The notes: a model not told the origin generated them from the letters alone. DNA of 64,000 nt from Pseudoalteromonas arctica A 37-1-2 (GCF_000238395.3 NZ_CP011026.1:1-64000), one strand, 5' to 3'. Positions 9,071-18,329 are shown, counted from the stretch's first letter. Numbers and translations are program-made.

Positions 9071-9478
9071 TTATTTGTAATCCATCACTTCTAGTAATTC
9101 ATTTAATTTACTTTCTGGCAGGCATTCGCCTTTATCCCAATAAGAGTTTAGTAACGCAGTTAAACTGCCAATACGCTGTGACTTTTTCTGCATTTGCTCA
9201 ATCAAAATGTCAGCTTCTTTTTGTTTTTTTTCTAAACGTTCGATTATTACTGTGTGGTTTAGCTCGCCGTTTTCGTTACGTAATAAAGGTATTTCGTTGA
9301 GTGAAAACCCCAAGCTTTGTGAAAATTTAATTAATTGCAGTTTTTCTAAGTTTTGTTGGGTGTAAAGCCTATAACCATTAGCACTGCGAGTGGTTGGTGC
9401 TAATAACCCTTTGCTTTCGTAAAAACGAATAGTGCTGGCAGGTATGTTGGTAAGTTTTGCAAGTTCGCCTATTTTCAT
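9071..9478 (-). CDS. MerR family transcriptional regulator
   Basis: A 135-residue one-component regulator. The N-terminal winged HTH (MKIGELAKLTNIPASTIRFYESKGLL, residues 1-26) is the classic MerR DNA-binding module; a coiled-coil dimerisation helix follows (about 80-115). There is no metal-binding Cys pair of the CueR type, so an organic or redox ligand is likely. The start is set at 9478: the ATG 16 codons upstream would lie inside the operator. It is divergent from the OYE gene at 9579, and the intergenic region has a MerR-type stretched promoter reading toward that gene. Regulation of the neighbouring oxidoreductase is therefore a strong inference. Confidence 0.88.
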   Translation of the reverse strand: MKIGELAKLTNIPASTIRFYESKGLLAPTTRSANGYRLYTQQNLEKLQLIKFSQSLGFSLNEIPLLRNENGELNHTVIIERLEKKQKEADILIEQMQKKSQRIGSLTALLNSYWDKGECLPESKLNELLEVMDYK

Positions 9479-9515
9479 AACTAATAATAACTCCACTTTA
9501 CATAAACTTAGTAGG

Positions 9516-9546
9516 TTGACCTTCAAGCTAACTTTAAGGTTATAGT
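9516..9546 (+). promoter_or_regulatory. MerR-type operator/promoter with 19-bp spacer
   Basis: A -35 box TTGACC (9516-9521) and a -10 box TATAGT (9541-9546) are separated by 19 bp, longer than the usual 17 and typical of promoters untwisted by MerR-family activators. The spacer is a near-perfect dyad: ACCTTCAAGCT (9519-9529) against AACTTTAAGGT (9530-9540). It reads rightward into the oxidoreductase gene at 9579. Confidence 0.78.
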
Positions 9547-9578
9547 TGTTTTAATGTCAATTTAATTAGCCAATAATT

Positions 9579-10817
9579 ATGCGCAACCCTGTGTTTACCT
9601 CCTTTACCTTGCCAAGTGGTTTAGTATTAAAAAATCGTATTGCCAAAGCCGCTATGGAAGAAAACCTAGCACAAGAGGACCAAACGCCCTCCCAAGCACT
9701 TAAAAATGTTTATAGCGCATGGGCTAAAGGCGGTACAGGGCTAATTATTACTGGCAATGTAATGGTTGATCATTTAGCGATGACAGGCCCAGGTGGCCTA
9801 GTGCTTGAGCAAAGTACCGATATTACTGCCTTTGCAGAGCTTGCTCGTTTATCAAAGCAAAATAATTGCAAAGTGGTGATGCAAATTAATCACCCTGGTA
9901 GGCAAGTATTTAAAAAAATGGGTGGAAAGGCTATATCAGCGTCAAGTGTTGCACTTAATATGGGTGAGCACTCGCACTTATTTGGCGTACCAAAGGCAAT
10001 GACGCAAACCGACATTGACGATGTTATTACCCGCTTTACGCAAACTGCACTACAAGCTGAAAAAGCAGGTTTTAATGGCGTACAAATACATGCAGCGCAT
10101 GGCTATTTACTTGCCCAGTTTTTATCGCCACTTACCAATAAGCGCGACGATAAATGGGGGGGAAGTTTACAAAATAGAGCCCGTTTACTTCTCGAAATAA
10201 CCCGCAGTATTAAAGCAGCTTGCTCCCCCACCCTTTCGGTTTCGGTAAAGTTAAACTCTGCTGATTTTCAGCGAGGTGGGTTTGAACCCAGTGACGCGCA
10301 AGTTGTAGTGGATTTATTGAATGAACTCAATGTTGATTTTGTGGAGTTATCGGGTGGTAGCTACGAAGCCCCTGCCATGCAAGGTAAAACAGGTGACGAA
10401 CGCACACTTGCCCGCGAAGCATACTTTTTAGAGTTTGCTAAAGCGATTAGCCACCGCTCATCAATCCCAATAATGACCACCGGCGGCATTAGTCGCTTAT
10501 CTATTGCCAACAACGTGATTGAAAGTGGAGTGGCCCTCGTGGGTATTGCCACTGCGCTTGCATACCAACCAAATTTACCAAACAAATGGCAAAATGAGCC
10601 ACTGCAACTAGCCGTATTACCCAGTGTTACTTGGCAAGATAAAACCCTTGCAGGGCTTGCCACTATGGCACTGGTAAAAAGGCAAATACGCCGTTTAGGC
10701 CAAGGCAAACCTGTAAAAACAAACGCTTCACCAATATTTACTTTAATTAGCAACCAGCTACGCTCGGTTAAATTAACTAAGCGTTACCGCAATCGCTTTG
10801 CTAGAGAGATTAACTAA
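9579..10817 (+). CDS. NADH:flavin oxidoreductase, Old Yellow Enzyme family
   Basis: FMN-dependent ene-reductase/NADH oxidase, cytoplasmic, probably reducing activated C=C bonds of electrophiles. The 412-residue TIM barrel shows MQINHPGRQ (FMN-site strand), QIHAAHGYLLAQFLSPLTN near residues 168-187 with the paired catalytic histidines, NKRDDKWGGSLQNR, and a C-terminal phosphate-binding MTTGGIS and GVALVGIATAL. The last ~50 residues are a basic tail. The divergent MerR gene and its operator suggest induction by the substrate or a related electrophile. No good ribosome-binding site precedes ATG 9579, so translation may begin on a near-leaderless message. Confidence 0.9.
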   Translation: MRNPVFTSFTLPSGLVLKNRIAKAAMEENLAQEDQTPSQALKNVYSAWAKGGTGLIITGNVMVDHLAMTGPGGLVLEQSTDITAFAELARLSKQNNCKVVMQINHPGRQVFKKMGGKAISASSVALNMGEHSHLFGVPKAMTQTDIDDVITRFTQTALQAEKAGFNGVQIHAAHGYLLAQFLSPLTNKRDDKWGGSLQNRARLLLEITRSIKAACSPTLSVSVKLNSADFQRGGFEPSDAQVVVDLLNELNVDFVELSGGSYEAPAMQGKTGDERTLAREAYFLEFAKAISHRSSIPIMTTGGISRLSIANNVIESGVALVGIATALAYQPNLPNKWQNEPLQLAVLPSVTWQDKTLAGLATMALVKRQIRRLGQGKPVKTNASPIFTLISNQLRSVKLTKRYRNRFAREIN

Positions 10818-11168
10818 GCTTTGGTATTCACTCTTTTTATGTATTCCGGTTTTGTTTACTAATTTTTACACTTGAATAAATGTAACCATTTTTATGTTGT
10901 GTAAATGAGTATTAAGGCGTGCACCAATTTGGAAGTTTGCTTTTTTATCAAGCTATTATAGTGCACTATTTTGTGCATATTAAAGTACTGTACGAGTAAA
11001 GAAAATAATCATTCTAAAATGTTAATTAAAGTGCGCGTTCAGCGTTTGTTAATTTAGTCATCTTATTGAAAGTATTGATATTTATTGTTTTTCTCCCGCT
11101 TGAGTTTGGTTGGTATTTATACTAGTTTATAGCGTAGATATTTAACCTTACTCAAGGAGAATAGTTAC
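10818..11168. other. Intergenic region, no gene seen
   Basis: A 351-bp AT-rich gap between the oxidoreductase and the aldo/keto reductase. It contains TATTTATACTAG near 11114-11125 that may belong to a promoter, and AAGGAGAAT at 11153-11161 as the ribosome-binding site of the next gene. No open reading frame, terminator or repeat is convincing. Confidence 0.5.
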
Positions 11169-12335
11169 ATGGTATCTCGCAGAAATTTTATTAAAGCAGG
11201 CGCTGCTTTAAGTTTAGGCTCTATTTTTAGTGCTTCAGCTTTGGCTGAACAATTAAAAGTAAAAATGTCTAACGGCAGTGTTATGCAAACTAAAGGAGCA
11301 ATAGATAAAAGCGCTGCTCTGCCCACAAACGATGTTACTAACGCTAAGCATTACCGGCCTGAATCAAGAATGGGCTTAGGCGGTCTTGCCGCTGGGAATG
11401 GCTTTAATACTATATCAAGCGATGCAGAAATTTTAACAATGCTAAATGCAGCATGGGATTCTGGTATTCGTCATTTTGATACGTCACCTTTTTACGGCTT
11501 GAGTTTAAGTGAAAGGCGCTTCGGTGATTTACTTCGAAACAAAAAGCGTGAAGATTATGTTTTATCCTCAAAAGTAGGTCGCCTTCTTACCCCTTCAGCA
11601 GAGCCTCTAGAAAATAGTTGGCATTGGGCTGATCACTCACCTTTTCATTATAAATATGATTACTCTGCATCAGGTACGCGCCGTTCAATAGAAGACACGT
11701 TGCATCGTATTGGTGTTGCCTCACTTGATATTGTTTATATTCACGATTTATCACCGCAAAATAGTGATATGGGAGATGATTGGCTTAAGTATTTTGATCA
11801 GGCAGCAAAAGGGGCTATTCCTGAGTTAACTAAAATGCGTGATGAAGGAATAATTAAAGGCTGGGGTTTTGGAGTAAATACACCTCATGCTATTTATAAA
11901 GCGCTTGATATGTCAGACCCTGATATTTGCTTACTAGCGCTGCAATATTCAATTTTAGATCATAAGCAGGCACTTGATAAAACCTTTCCTATGCTTGATA
12001 AACGAGGTGTTTCAGCAGTCATTGGTGCTCCGCTCAATGGTGGTTTTTTAGCCGGGCGTAATCGCTTTAATTATTCACCTAAAATTCCTGGGCCTATGCA
12101 GCAGAAATTTAATGCAATAAGCGACATTGCATCTAAACATGGGATTGATATTAAAACAGCTGCACTGCAATTCGCAGAGGCGCCTTCAACGGTATCCTCA
12201 ATTATTCCTGGCGCACGCACGGCAGATCAAATTAAAGCTAATGTAGCCTCAATGAAAGTTACCATACCAAGCGAATTTTGGAGTGAATTGAAATCTAAAC
12301 AGCTTATTGCAGAAAACGCCCCCATACCTGCATAA
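11169..12335 (+). CDS. Aldo/keto reductase with Tat signal
   Basis: NAD(P)H-dependent aldo/keto reductase. A twin-arginine signal (SRRNFIKAGAALSLGS, residues 3-18) ending near ALA-EQ at about 27 points to export of a folded, cofactor-loaded enzyme. The catalytic tetrad is visible: Asp and Tyr in HFDTSPFYGLSLSE, Lys in SSKVGR, His in YIHDLS. The overall layout resembles the D-threo-aldose/pyridoxal dehydrogenase branch of the superfamily. A strong AAGGAG ribosome-binding site precedes ATG 11169. Substrate is unknown. A GTGTGCCA hairpin follows the stop codon. Confidence 0.9.
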   Translation: MVSRRNFIKAGAALSLGSIFSASALAEQLKVKMSNGSVMQTKGAIDKSAALPTNDVTNAKHYRPESRMGLGGLAAGNGFNTISSDAEILTMLNAAWDSGIRHFDTSPFYGLSLSERRFGDLLRNKKREDYVLSSKVGRLLTPSAEPLENSWHWADHSPFHYKYDYSASGTRRSIEDTLHRIGVASLDIVYIHDLSPQNSDMGDDWLKYFDQAAKGAIPELTKMRDEGIIKGWGFGVNTPHAIYKALDMSDPDICLLALQYSILDHKQALDKTFPMLDKRGVSAVIGAPLNGGFLAGRNRFNYSPKIPGPMQQKFNAISDIASKHGIDIKTAALQFAEAPSTVSSIIPGARTADQIKANVASMKVTIPSEFWSELKSKQLIAENAPIPA

Positions 12336-12340
12336 CAAAA

Positions 12341-12368
12341 TAGGTGTGCCATTTGCTTGGCACACCTA
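12341..12368 (+). terminator. Hairpin after the aldo/keto reductase
   Basis: TAGGTGTGCCA pairs with TGGCACACCTA around a short loop, just after the stop codon. No T-run follows, so it may be an RNA-stabilising hairpin or a weak terminator. Confidence 0.45.
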
Positions 12369-12795
12369 GTTATAGTCAGTGTGGTTGATTTTTAAGCAGC
12401 GCTTAGTAGTAAGTATATCGATTGTTGGGCATTTATATAAGCGCAGCTTGCTGGCGTTTAAAAACGAAGTTTTTAAACTTAGCTTTTAAAATTAGTTATT
12501 AGGTGTCAAAAGCTCGGTTTCTCGCGTGAGCAAGCTCTACATGCTGCACTTCATCCTAGTGCTGAGAGCGTGTGGAACATTTTGAAAGAGCTAAATATAT
12601 AAAGTAAAAAGTTACTGTAAACCCCCATTACAGTTAGCCGGTAAATTGTACAAATAGTAAATTAGCACTACTTAGTCAATTGAGCAGTGCTAATTGGTTT
12701 AATTAAAAACCACGTTTACCGTTATTTATTGCCATTGCGCTTTTGCCAAAACGATCTCAATACCCCACAACTTTGCTTTTATAAACTTAAAAATA
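12369..12795. other. Intergenic region with possible gene debris
   Basis: This 427-bp gap holds one dispersed palindrome (12615-12633) and a short unstarted frame near 12512-12601 reading LGFSREQALHAALHPSAESV that ends WNILKELNI-stop, possibly the tail of a decayed gene. Family unknown. No RNA gene is evident. Confidence 0.35.
12615..12633 (+). repeat. Dispersed palindrome TGTAAA-N5-TTTACA (copy 2)
   Basis: CTGTAAACCCCCATTACAG in the gap between two genes. The C5 spacer is on the + strand; one arm base differs from the consensus (ATTACA for TTTACA). Confidence 0.65.
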
Positions 12796-13224
12796 TCAAG
12801 CACATTGCGATTTATTAACCCATTTTTTGTAAGGTTGGTACTTATCGTACAACACATTAAAAATATACGTGTATATGAGTATAAACACTAAAAAGCCAGC
12901 TTCTAATGCTGTAGCGGCTAGCCATGTAATATTTAAATACCAAGCAAGTATTGGCAGCGTTATAACCACCATACCCAGCTCAAAGCCACATGCATGCGTA
13001 ATGCGGGTTACTAAACCTCGCTCGATTCGGTTATGCCCAACTATTTTATCAAACACTATGTTGTAAATGTAATTCCAAAGCATGGCGAAGATTGATAAAC
13101 CAATACCTACTATTGCCATTTTTCCTGTTGCAAACCCACCAAAATAAGATGATGCAGGTACAACAAAAGATAATGCTATCATCTCAAATATTAGTGCCTG
13201 AAAAATACGTTCTGCTGTGTTCAT
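12796..13224 (-). CDS. PACE family multidrug efflux transporter (AceI-like)
   Basis: Small proton-coupled inner-membrane efflux pump of the PACE family (relatives export chlorhexidine and other biocides). It has two tandem two-helix units, four membrane segments in all. The first repeat has FQALIFEMIALSF with the conserved membrane Glu, the second HACGFELGMVV. The start chosen is 13224 (MNTAERIFQ), giving 142 residues, the usual family size; the ATG at 13272 lies too close to a TATAAT-like -10 box at about 13274-13279. It is divergent from a LysR gene 90 bp away, which probably controls it. Confidence 0.87.
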   Translation of the reverse strand: MNTAERIFQALIFEMIALSFVVPASSYFGGFATGKMAIVGIGLSIFAMLWNYIYNIVFDKIVGHNRIERGLVTRITHACGFELGMVVITLPILAWYLNITWLAATALEAGFLVFILIYTYIFNVLYDKYQPYKKWVNKSQCA

Positions 13225-13314
13225 ATATAAATAACTTCTTAAGTTGATGACGATGGCTGTATTTTCATTCATTATACAGATATGTGTTAGTTACTTAGTA
13301 TCGGGAAAAGCGAT

Positions 13315-14196
13315 ATGTTTAGTATTGAACAGCTTCAAGCATTTGTGGCTACCGTTGAAGCTGGATCGTTTTCAGCTGCTGCGCGCGGTTTAAGTAAAGC
13401 GCAGTCGGTAATAAGCCAGCATATTATTAATTTAGAAATAGACTGTAATGCGACATTATTTGAGCGCACAGGGCGCTATCCACAATTAACCGAAGCCGGT
13501 AAACAGTTACTACCCCAGGCTAAGGCCGTGCTCAATCAACACCAGCGATTAACAAACTCTGCATTAGCACTAAACGAAAAAACACCAACCGAAATCACTA
13601 TCGCACTTGACGAAGGGATCCCGTTTAAAACTATCGCGAGTATTATTAGCAAGCTGCAAAGTAAGTATCCTTACGTATCGCTTGAGTTTTTAAGTGCATC
13701 CAGCCATGACATAATTGACATGCTAAACAGCGAAAAGCCTATAACGGGTATTATTTTTAGTGAATTAAATATACCGAGTTACTTAGACTATGAATGTATT
13801 GGATCAGTAAAATTTGATTTATATGTTGCTAAATCGCACCCTTTAGCGGGGATCAGATGTGAAAATATGGATGGCCTTCGGCTACATCGACAACTTCTTC
13901 TTCGTTCGCGCAATACGCAAACAAGTAGCTTTCAGCTAAAAATTAGCCCAGAGATTTGGTATGCCGATAATTACTTTGTATTACTCGAGCTAGCAATACA
14001 AGGTAACGGGTGGTGCTTATTACCAAACCATGTAGCTGTAGATGCAGTACAAAGTGGTGAGCTGGTTAAACTTCCTCTTGAGTTTGAAGAAATGGGTTGG
14101 TTGGCTAATGTTGATGTATTACAGCATCAGCAACACAGTAATCAAGAGGTGTTTAAAGTACTAAGAAATTTACTACGGAATTTTTTAAAAATTTAG
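13315..14196 (+). CDS. LysR family transcriptional regulator
   Basis: A 293-residue LysR-type regulator. The winged HTH at residues 1-60 is clear (IEQLQAFVATVEAGSFSAAARGLSKAQSVISQHIINLE), followed by a periplasmic-binding-like effector domain (about 90-290). The divergent arrangement with the PACE efflux gene is the standard layout for a LysR activator and its target; the inducer would be an amine or biocide substrate, by analogy with AceR. The link is inference. Confidence 0.88.
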   Translation: MFSIEQLQAFVATVEAGSFSAAARGLSKAQSVISQHIINLEIDCNATLFERTGRYPQLTEAGKQLLPQAKAVLNQHQRLTNSALALNEKTPTEITIALDEGIPFKTIASIISKLQSKYPYVSLEFLSASSHDIIDMLNSEKPITGIIFSELNIPSYLDYECIGSVKFDLYVAKSHPLAGIRCENMDGLRLHRQLLLRSRNTQTSSFQLKISPEIWYADNYFVLLELAIQGNGWCLLPNHVAVDAVQSGELVKLPLEFEEMGWLANVDVLQHQQHSNQEVFKVLRNLLRNFLKI

Positions 14197-14233
14197 CTTT
14201 TTATATAATGCCTGTTAGGCGGTTTACTTTTTA

Positions 14234-15136
14234 TTACGCTAAATCCCAGTAAGGTGTATCGCCATAATAGCCACTTGCAAAATCAACAAACGCACGTACT
14301 TTACTGGGTAAAAACTGTCTGTTTGCATACACCATGTAAAGCCCCATTGGCTCGGGTTCATAGTCTTTTAAAATGCGCACTACTTTGCCTTGAGCCAGCG
14401 CTTCGCCAGCAATAAATGTGGGCTGCATAGCAATACCACCTCCAGCAATGGCTGTATTTAGTAGCAAATCACCATTGTTAGCCACAAAGTTACTTTCAAG
14501 CTTTAGCTCGCTTTTTAACTCATTAACCCCAAATAATCGTTTTGTGGGCTCGCTGTGGGAATAGCGTAAATAATTATGTGATTGTAAATCTAGCAGTGTT
14601 TGTGGCGTGCCATGGCGTTTTAAATAATCGGGTGACGCAAACACCGCTAGGTTTATAGGTGCAATTTTTTTAGCTATCAACGTTGAATTTTTTAATACGC
14701 CAATGCGCAGAGCAATATCAATACCCTGCTCTACTATATCTACATATTGGTCGGTGAGCCGTAAATCTAACTTTAAATTTGGATACTGCTTTTGAAAATC
14801 AACCAACAAACCTGCTAAATGCTTAGTACCAAACGACATAGGCGCACTAATACTAAGCACACCCGATACATTTTCGCTTAAGTTGTTTAGTGAGTTTTCC
14901 ATGTCTTCAATATCAATAACCACCTGCTGACAACGCTGATAATACTGATTTCCAGCCTCTGTAACACTTACTTTTCGCGTTGTACGATGTAATAAACGCG
15001 TGCGTAGATTATCTTCCAATGCAGAAATATATTTGCTGACTAACTGCGGCGAAATATCGAGTTTATCGGCCGCTTTTGAAAACGAGCCTTCTTGCACAAC
15101 GGCTAAAAAGGTCTTCATGGTGGTGAGCTTATCCAT
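14234..15136 (-). CDS. LysR family transcriptional regulator
   Basis: A 300-residue regulator of the CrgA/AaeR-like branch: MDKLTTMKTFLAVVQEGSFSKAADKLDISPQLVSKYISALED at the N terminus, a linker with TTRKVSVTEAG, and an effector-binding domain with the SAPMSFGTKHLAGLLVDF segment. It is divergent from the extradiol dioxygenase gene at 15243, 106 bp away, and so likely controls it. It is convergent with the LysR gene ending at 14196. Confidence 0.9.
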   Translation of the reverse strand: MDKLTTMKTFLAVVQEGSFSKAADKLDISPQLVSKYISALEDNLRTRLLHRTTRKVSVTEAGNQYYQRCQQVVIDIEDMENSLNNLSENVSGVLSISAPMSFGTKHLAGLLVDFQKQYPNLKLDLRLTDQYVDIVEQGIDIALRIGVLKNSTLIAKKIAPINLAVFASPDYLKRHGTPQTLLDLQSHNYLRYSHSEPTKRLFGVNELKSELKLESNFVANNGDLLLNTAIAGGGIAMQPTFIAGEALAQGKVVRILKDYEPEPMGLYMVYANRQFLPSKVRAFVDFASGYYGDTPYWDLA

Positions 15137-15242
15137 TTTTTAACAATGCTTTGTTGATAATGTATAAATAAGTATCATATTTATCGTCAAAATAGAAACT
15201 TATATAGTGTTTATAACGCATCTACTTGTTTAAGGTTTTAGT

Positions 15243-16019
15243 ATGACTCAGCCTGCTTTATTTATATCTCACGGCTCGCCAATGATGGCTGTTCAGCAAT
15301 CGGCTACGTCAGATTTTTTTGCATCATTAGGTCAAACGCTTAGTAAGCCTCGTGCTATTGTGGTGTTTTCTGCCCACTTTGATGAAGAGCACGATATAGT
15401 TATTACATCCGGAGATGCGCCGCATACTATTCACGACTTTTATAACTTCCCCAAGCCCCTGTATGAAATTCAATACCCAGCACCAGGAGACCCTAAGCTT
15501 GCTAATACTATTAGTGAGTACTTTTACAAAGCGGGGATTAAAACGGTGAAAAGTGCAGATCAAGGGTGGGATCATGGTGTGTGGATCCCGCTGCGCTTAA
15601 TGTACCCAACAGCTAATATTCCCATTGTTCAGGTGTCTATTAACACGCGTTTAGGCGCTCAGGCGATGTATAAATACGGACAGTTACTTGCACCACTGCG
15701 CAGCGATAACGTATTAATTATTGGCTCCGGCGGTATTAGTCACAATCTACGTGAAATATTTAAAAGCCCTGCTACACCTAATCGTGTTCAAATGGTTAAT
15801 GAGTTTACTCATTGGGTTGAGCAAAAATTAATAGCGCAAAACACCCAAGCGTTACTTAACTATTTAAATGAAGCACCCCATGCTTTATTTAATCACCCTA
15901 CCCAGGAGCACTTTTTACCTCTTTTTGCAGCGCTTGGAAGTAGTGACGGTAAAGTTGAAAAAATACATGAAGATATAGAAATGGATATTTTAGCACTCGA
16001 TGCTTATAAGTTTTATTAA
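15243..16019 (+). CDS. Class III extradiol ring-cleavage dioxygenase (DODA/YgiD type)
   Basis: Non-heme metal dioxygenase of the LigB superfamily; E. coli YgiD opens the ring of L-DOPA. The metal and acid-base histidines are visible: H10 in FISHGSP, H45 in VVFSAHFD, one in GSGGISHNLRE near residue 170, and one in HPTQEHFLPLFAALG near 225. Length 258 fits the family. It is transcribed away from a LysR regulator; a haloacid dehalogenase gene follows 80 bp downstream in the same direction. The true substrate may be another catechol or quinone. Confidence 0.88.
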   Translation: MTQPALFISHGSPMMAVQQSATSDFFASLGQTLSKPRAIVVFSAHFDEEHDIVITSGDAPHTIHDFYNFPKPLYEIQYPAPGDPKLANTISEYFYKAGIKTVKSADQGWDHGVWIPLRLMYPTANIPIVQVSINTRLGAQAMYKYGQLLAPLRSDNVLIIGSGGISHNLREIFKSPATPNRVQMVNEFTHWVEQKLIAQNTQALLNYLNEAPHALFNHPTQEHFLPLFAALGSSDGKVEKIHEDIEMDILALDAYKFY

Positions 16020-16099
16020 TTTGAGCGTTCGTTCAAATTAAGTTAAGCTGTAAGCAAGTACTCTAAAACCAACTTAATTTATTTTATTGCGGAGCAAAC

Positions 16100-16777
16100 A
16101 TGGCAACTACACTTGCATTTGACGTATACGGTACGCTAATAAACACTCAGGGCGTGCTGTCCTTACTCGACGACATGATTGGCGATAACGCCCAAGCATT
16201 TTCAAATACATGGCGCGAAAAGCAATTAGAGTATTCATTTAGACGTGGATTAATGCAAAATTATATTCCCTTTTCGCTATGTACAAAACACGCACTCGAT
16301 TACGCCTGCTTAGCGCACAAAACCGAGCTAAGTGAAGATCAAAAGGGGCAACTGCTAGAGCTTTATAAAACGCTTCCTGCGTTCGATGATGTAAAAGCAG
16401 GCCTTGAGCAATTAAAAGCGAAGGATTACCGTTTGTTTGCATTTTCAAACGGAGCTGCCGACGCAGTTCATACCTTATTAGAAACCGCTGGCATTAGTGA
16501 GCTTTTTGAAGGGGTAGTAAGTGCCGACGACGTTAAAACCTTTAAACCAAACCCAGGGGTTTATAGCCACTTCTTACGCGAAACCAATTCAACAGGCGCA
16601 AACACGTGGCTTGTATCAAGTAACCCGTTTGATGTAACCGGTGCCATATCGCACGGCATGCGCGCGGCGTGGATTCAACGATCTAAAGACTCAATCTTCG
16701 ATCCGTGGGAAATACAGCCAAATACTATTGCAACCGATTTACTCGATTTAAAAGCAAAATTAGAAAGCGTTAACTAA
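16100..16777 (+). CDS. Haloacid dehalogenase type II (L-2-haloacid dehalogenase family)
   Basis: HAD-superfamily hydrolase of 225 residues. The nucleophile Asp is D8 in LAFDVYGTL, motif II is FSNGAADAV around residue 115, the motif III Lys lies in TFKPNPGVY, and motif IV is SSNPFDVTGA, which is close to the SSNAWDATGA signature of L-2-haloacid dehalogenases. It starts after a GCGGAG ribosome-binding site. Dehalogenation of 2-haloalkanoates is likely for marine bacteria but not proven. Confidence 0.87.
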   Translation: MATTLAFDVYGTLINTQGVLSLLDDMIGDNAQAFSNTWREKQLEYSFRRGLMQNYIPFSLCTKHALDYACLAHKTELSEDQKGQLLELYKTLPAFDDVKAGLEQLKAKDYRLFAFSNGAADAVHTLLETAGISELFEGVVSADDVKTFKPNPGVYSHFLRETNSTGANTWLVSSNPFDVTGAISHGMRAAWIQRSKDSIFDPWEIQPNTIATDLLDLKAKLESVN

Positions 16778-16819
16778 TTTTCTATTCCCCCTTTTGCTTA
16801 TGGTATTAAGTGCCGTGGG

Positions 16820-16836
16820 TGTAAAGGGGGTTTACG
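16820..16836 (-). repeat. Dispersed palindrome TGTAAA-N5-TTTACA (copy 3)
   Basis: TGTAAAGGGGGTTTACG between the convergent dehalogenase and LysR genes. The spacer G-run is on the + strand; the last arm base differs from the consensus. Confidence 0.65.
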
Positions 16837-16838
16837 TT

Positions 16839-17714
16839 TTAACTATTTACTCCCGCCTTTATTAGCTCAATCACTGTATTCATACGTTTTGCCAACGGCC
16901 TATTTCGATGATGGCACACATAAATAGATTCACTAACCGGACATTCTAAATGATGCGTTTTAATAAGCGCGGGCTTATTGAATGCGCCAACAGCATGAGC
17001 AGGTAATACCGTAAAACCCAGCCCTAAGCTTACAGGTTCTAGTATCAAACTAATTTGGTTAGAAAATCCCGTACGTCTTATTTGGTCAATATGCTCAAAC
17101 TCACTGTAGTTTTCGCTTAGTAGTAGCTGCGCATGATGGCTTGCATCGGGATGAGCAATAAACCCTAGCTCACACAGGGTTTGCCAATTAGGCATGTTTA
17201 TACCTGCAGGCGTTACAAGTAGTAGTGGCTCTTGGCTTATTTTATGGCTGGTTAGTTCGCTAAATGTTGGAGCTTGAGTTAAAAACCCGATGTCGGCACT
17301 GTGGTTTGCTACAGCTTGTTCAACACTTACATTGGGCGCAAAGCGGTAATCAATAATCAGCTCTTTATGCTCAGATTGCAGTGCTAATAATTGATTATAA
17401 AACTTTAAACCACAACTGCCCGGTGATTGAATCTTTACCGCTCCGCTGTACGGCGAATCATCTTTTAATTGTTGTTCTAAAAACTGCCAATCTTTAAGAA
17501 GCAGGCTGCCCTGCTGATATAAGTTTTGACCCTGAGGGGTGAGCGAAAACTGCTTACCATGGCGCTCAAGCAAAGCGCAGTTAACTTGTTGCTCTAGCTT
17601 TTTAATGTGCTGACTTACACCAGATTGGGTCATATAAAGGCGCTCAGCGGTTTGGGTAAAATGATTTACCTCAACCAAAGTACAAAACGTATTTAACCAT
17701 GTTGGATTTATCAT
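16839..17714 (-). CDS. LysR family transcriptional regulator
   Basis: A 291-residue LysR regulator with the N-terminal HTH WLNTFCTLVEVNHFTQTAERLYMTQSGVSQHIKKLEQQ and an effector domain with IQSPGSCGLKFYNQLLALQ. Its start lies 114 bp from the divergent VOC gene at 17829, which is the likely target. It ends convergently with the dehalogenase gene. Confidence 0.9.
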   Translation of the reverse strand: MINPTWLNTFCTLVEVNHFTQTAERLYMTQSGVSQHIKKLEQQVNCALLERHGKQFSLTPQGQNLYQQGSLLLKDWQFLEQQLKDDSPYSGAVKIQSPGSCGLKFYNQLLALQSEHKELIIDYRFAPNVSVEQAVANHSADIGFLTQAPTFSELTSHKISQEPLLLVTPAGINMPNWQTLCELGFIAHPDASHHAQLLLSENYSEFEHIDQIRRTGFSNQISLILEPVSLGLGFTVLPAHAVGAFNKPALIKTHHLECPVSESIYVCHHRNRPLAKRMNTVIELIKAGVNS

Positions 17715-17828
17715 TACAAAACGTACTCAAAATGATGATTAATGATAATTTTACTTAATGTTGGTCGATTCGTAAACTAACTCCATCAACTAGTCACAAG
17801 ATAAGTCACAAGTTAAAGAGGAAGCATT

Positions 17829-18329
17829 ATGAGTCATACATATCCACGTAGTTTTTCGCACATTGGTATTTCGGTTCCCGACGTTGAAAAAGCAGTCGAG
17901 TTTTACACTAAGGTTATGGGTTGGTACACCATAATGGAACCCACTTTAATTACCGAAGACAAAAGCCCAATTGGCGAAATGTGCACAGAAGTATTTGGCG
18001 AAAAGTGGGAAAAATTCAAAATAGCACACCTATCTACAGGGGATCGTATTGGTGTCGAAATATTCGAATTTAAAAACCAAGAAAACCCAAAAGACAATTT
18101 TGAATACTGGAAAACAGGCATCTTTCATTTTTGTGTTCAAGACCCTGATGTAGAAGGTTTAGCTGAGCGTATTGTAGAAGCTGGCGGTAAAAAACGTATG
18201 GAAGCCCCTCGTTATTACTACCCGGGTGAAAAGCCGTACCGCATGATCTACATGGAAGACCCGTTTGGTAACATCCTTGAGATTTACAGCCACAGCTACG
18301 AGCTTATTTACAGCGCAGGCGCTTACTAA
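17829..18329 (+). CDS. VOC family protein (glyoxalase/dioxygenase fold)
   Basis: A 166-residue vicinal-oxygen-chelate protein. Two beta-alpha-beta-beta-beta repeats: the first begins FSHIGISVPDVEKAVEFYTKVMGWY, the second carries IFHFCVQDPDVEGLAERIVEAGGKK and ends MIYMEDPFGNILEIYSHSYE with the metal-binding Glu. The metal ligands H (SHIG) and E (LEIY) are in place. The ribosome-binding site is AGAGGAAG. It is divergent from a LysR regulator and followed by a clear terminator. Substrate unknown. Confidence 0.88.
   Translation: MSHTYPRSFSHIGISVPDVEKAVEFYTKVMGWYTIMEPTLITEDKSPIGEMCTEVFGEKWEKFKIAHLSTGDRIGVEIFEFKNQENPKDNFEYWKTGIFHFCVQDPDVEGLAERIVEAGGKKRMEAPRYYYPGEKPYRMIYMEDPFGNILEIYSHSYELIYSAGAY

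Noticed and set aside
9479..9526. Longer start of the MerR regulator at 9526.
   Set aside because: It would begin inside the operator/promoter dyad, and the MerR fold starts at MKIGELAK.
12512..12601. Unstarted frame with REQALHAALHPSAESV as a small gene.
   Set aside because: No start codon or ribosome-binding site, and no family recognised; kept only as possible debris.
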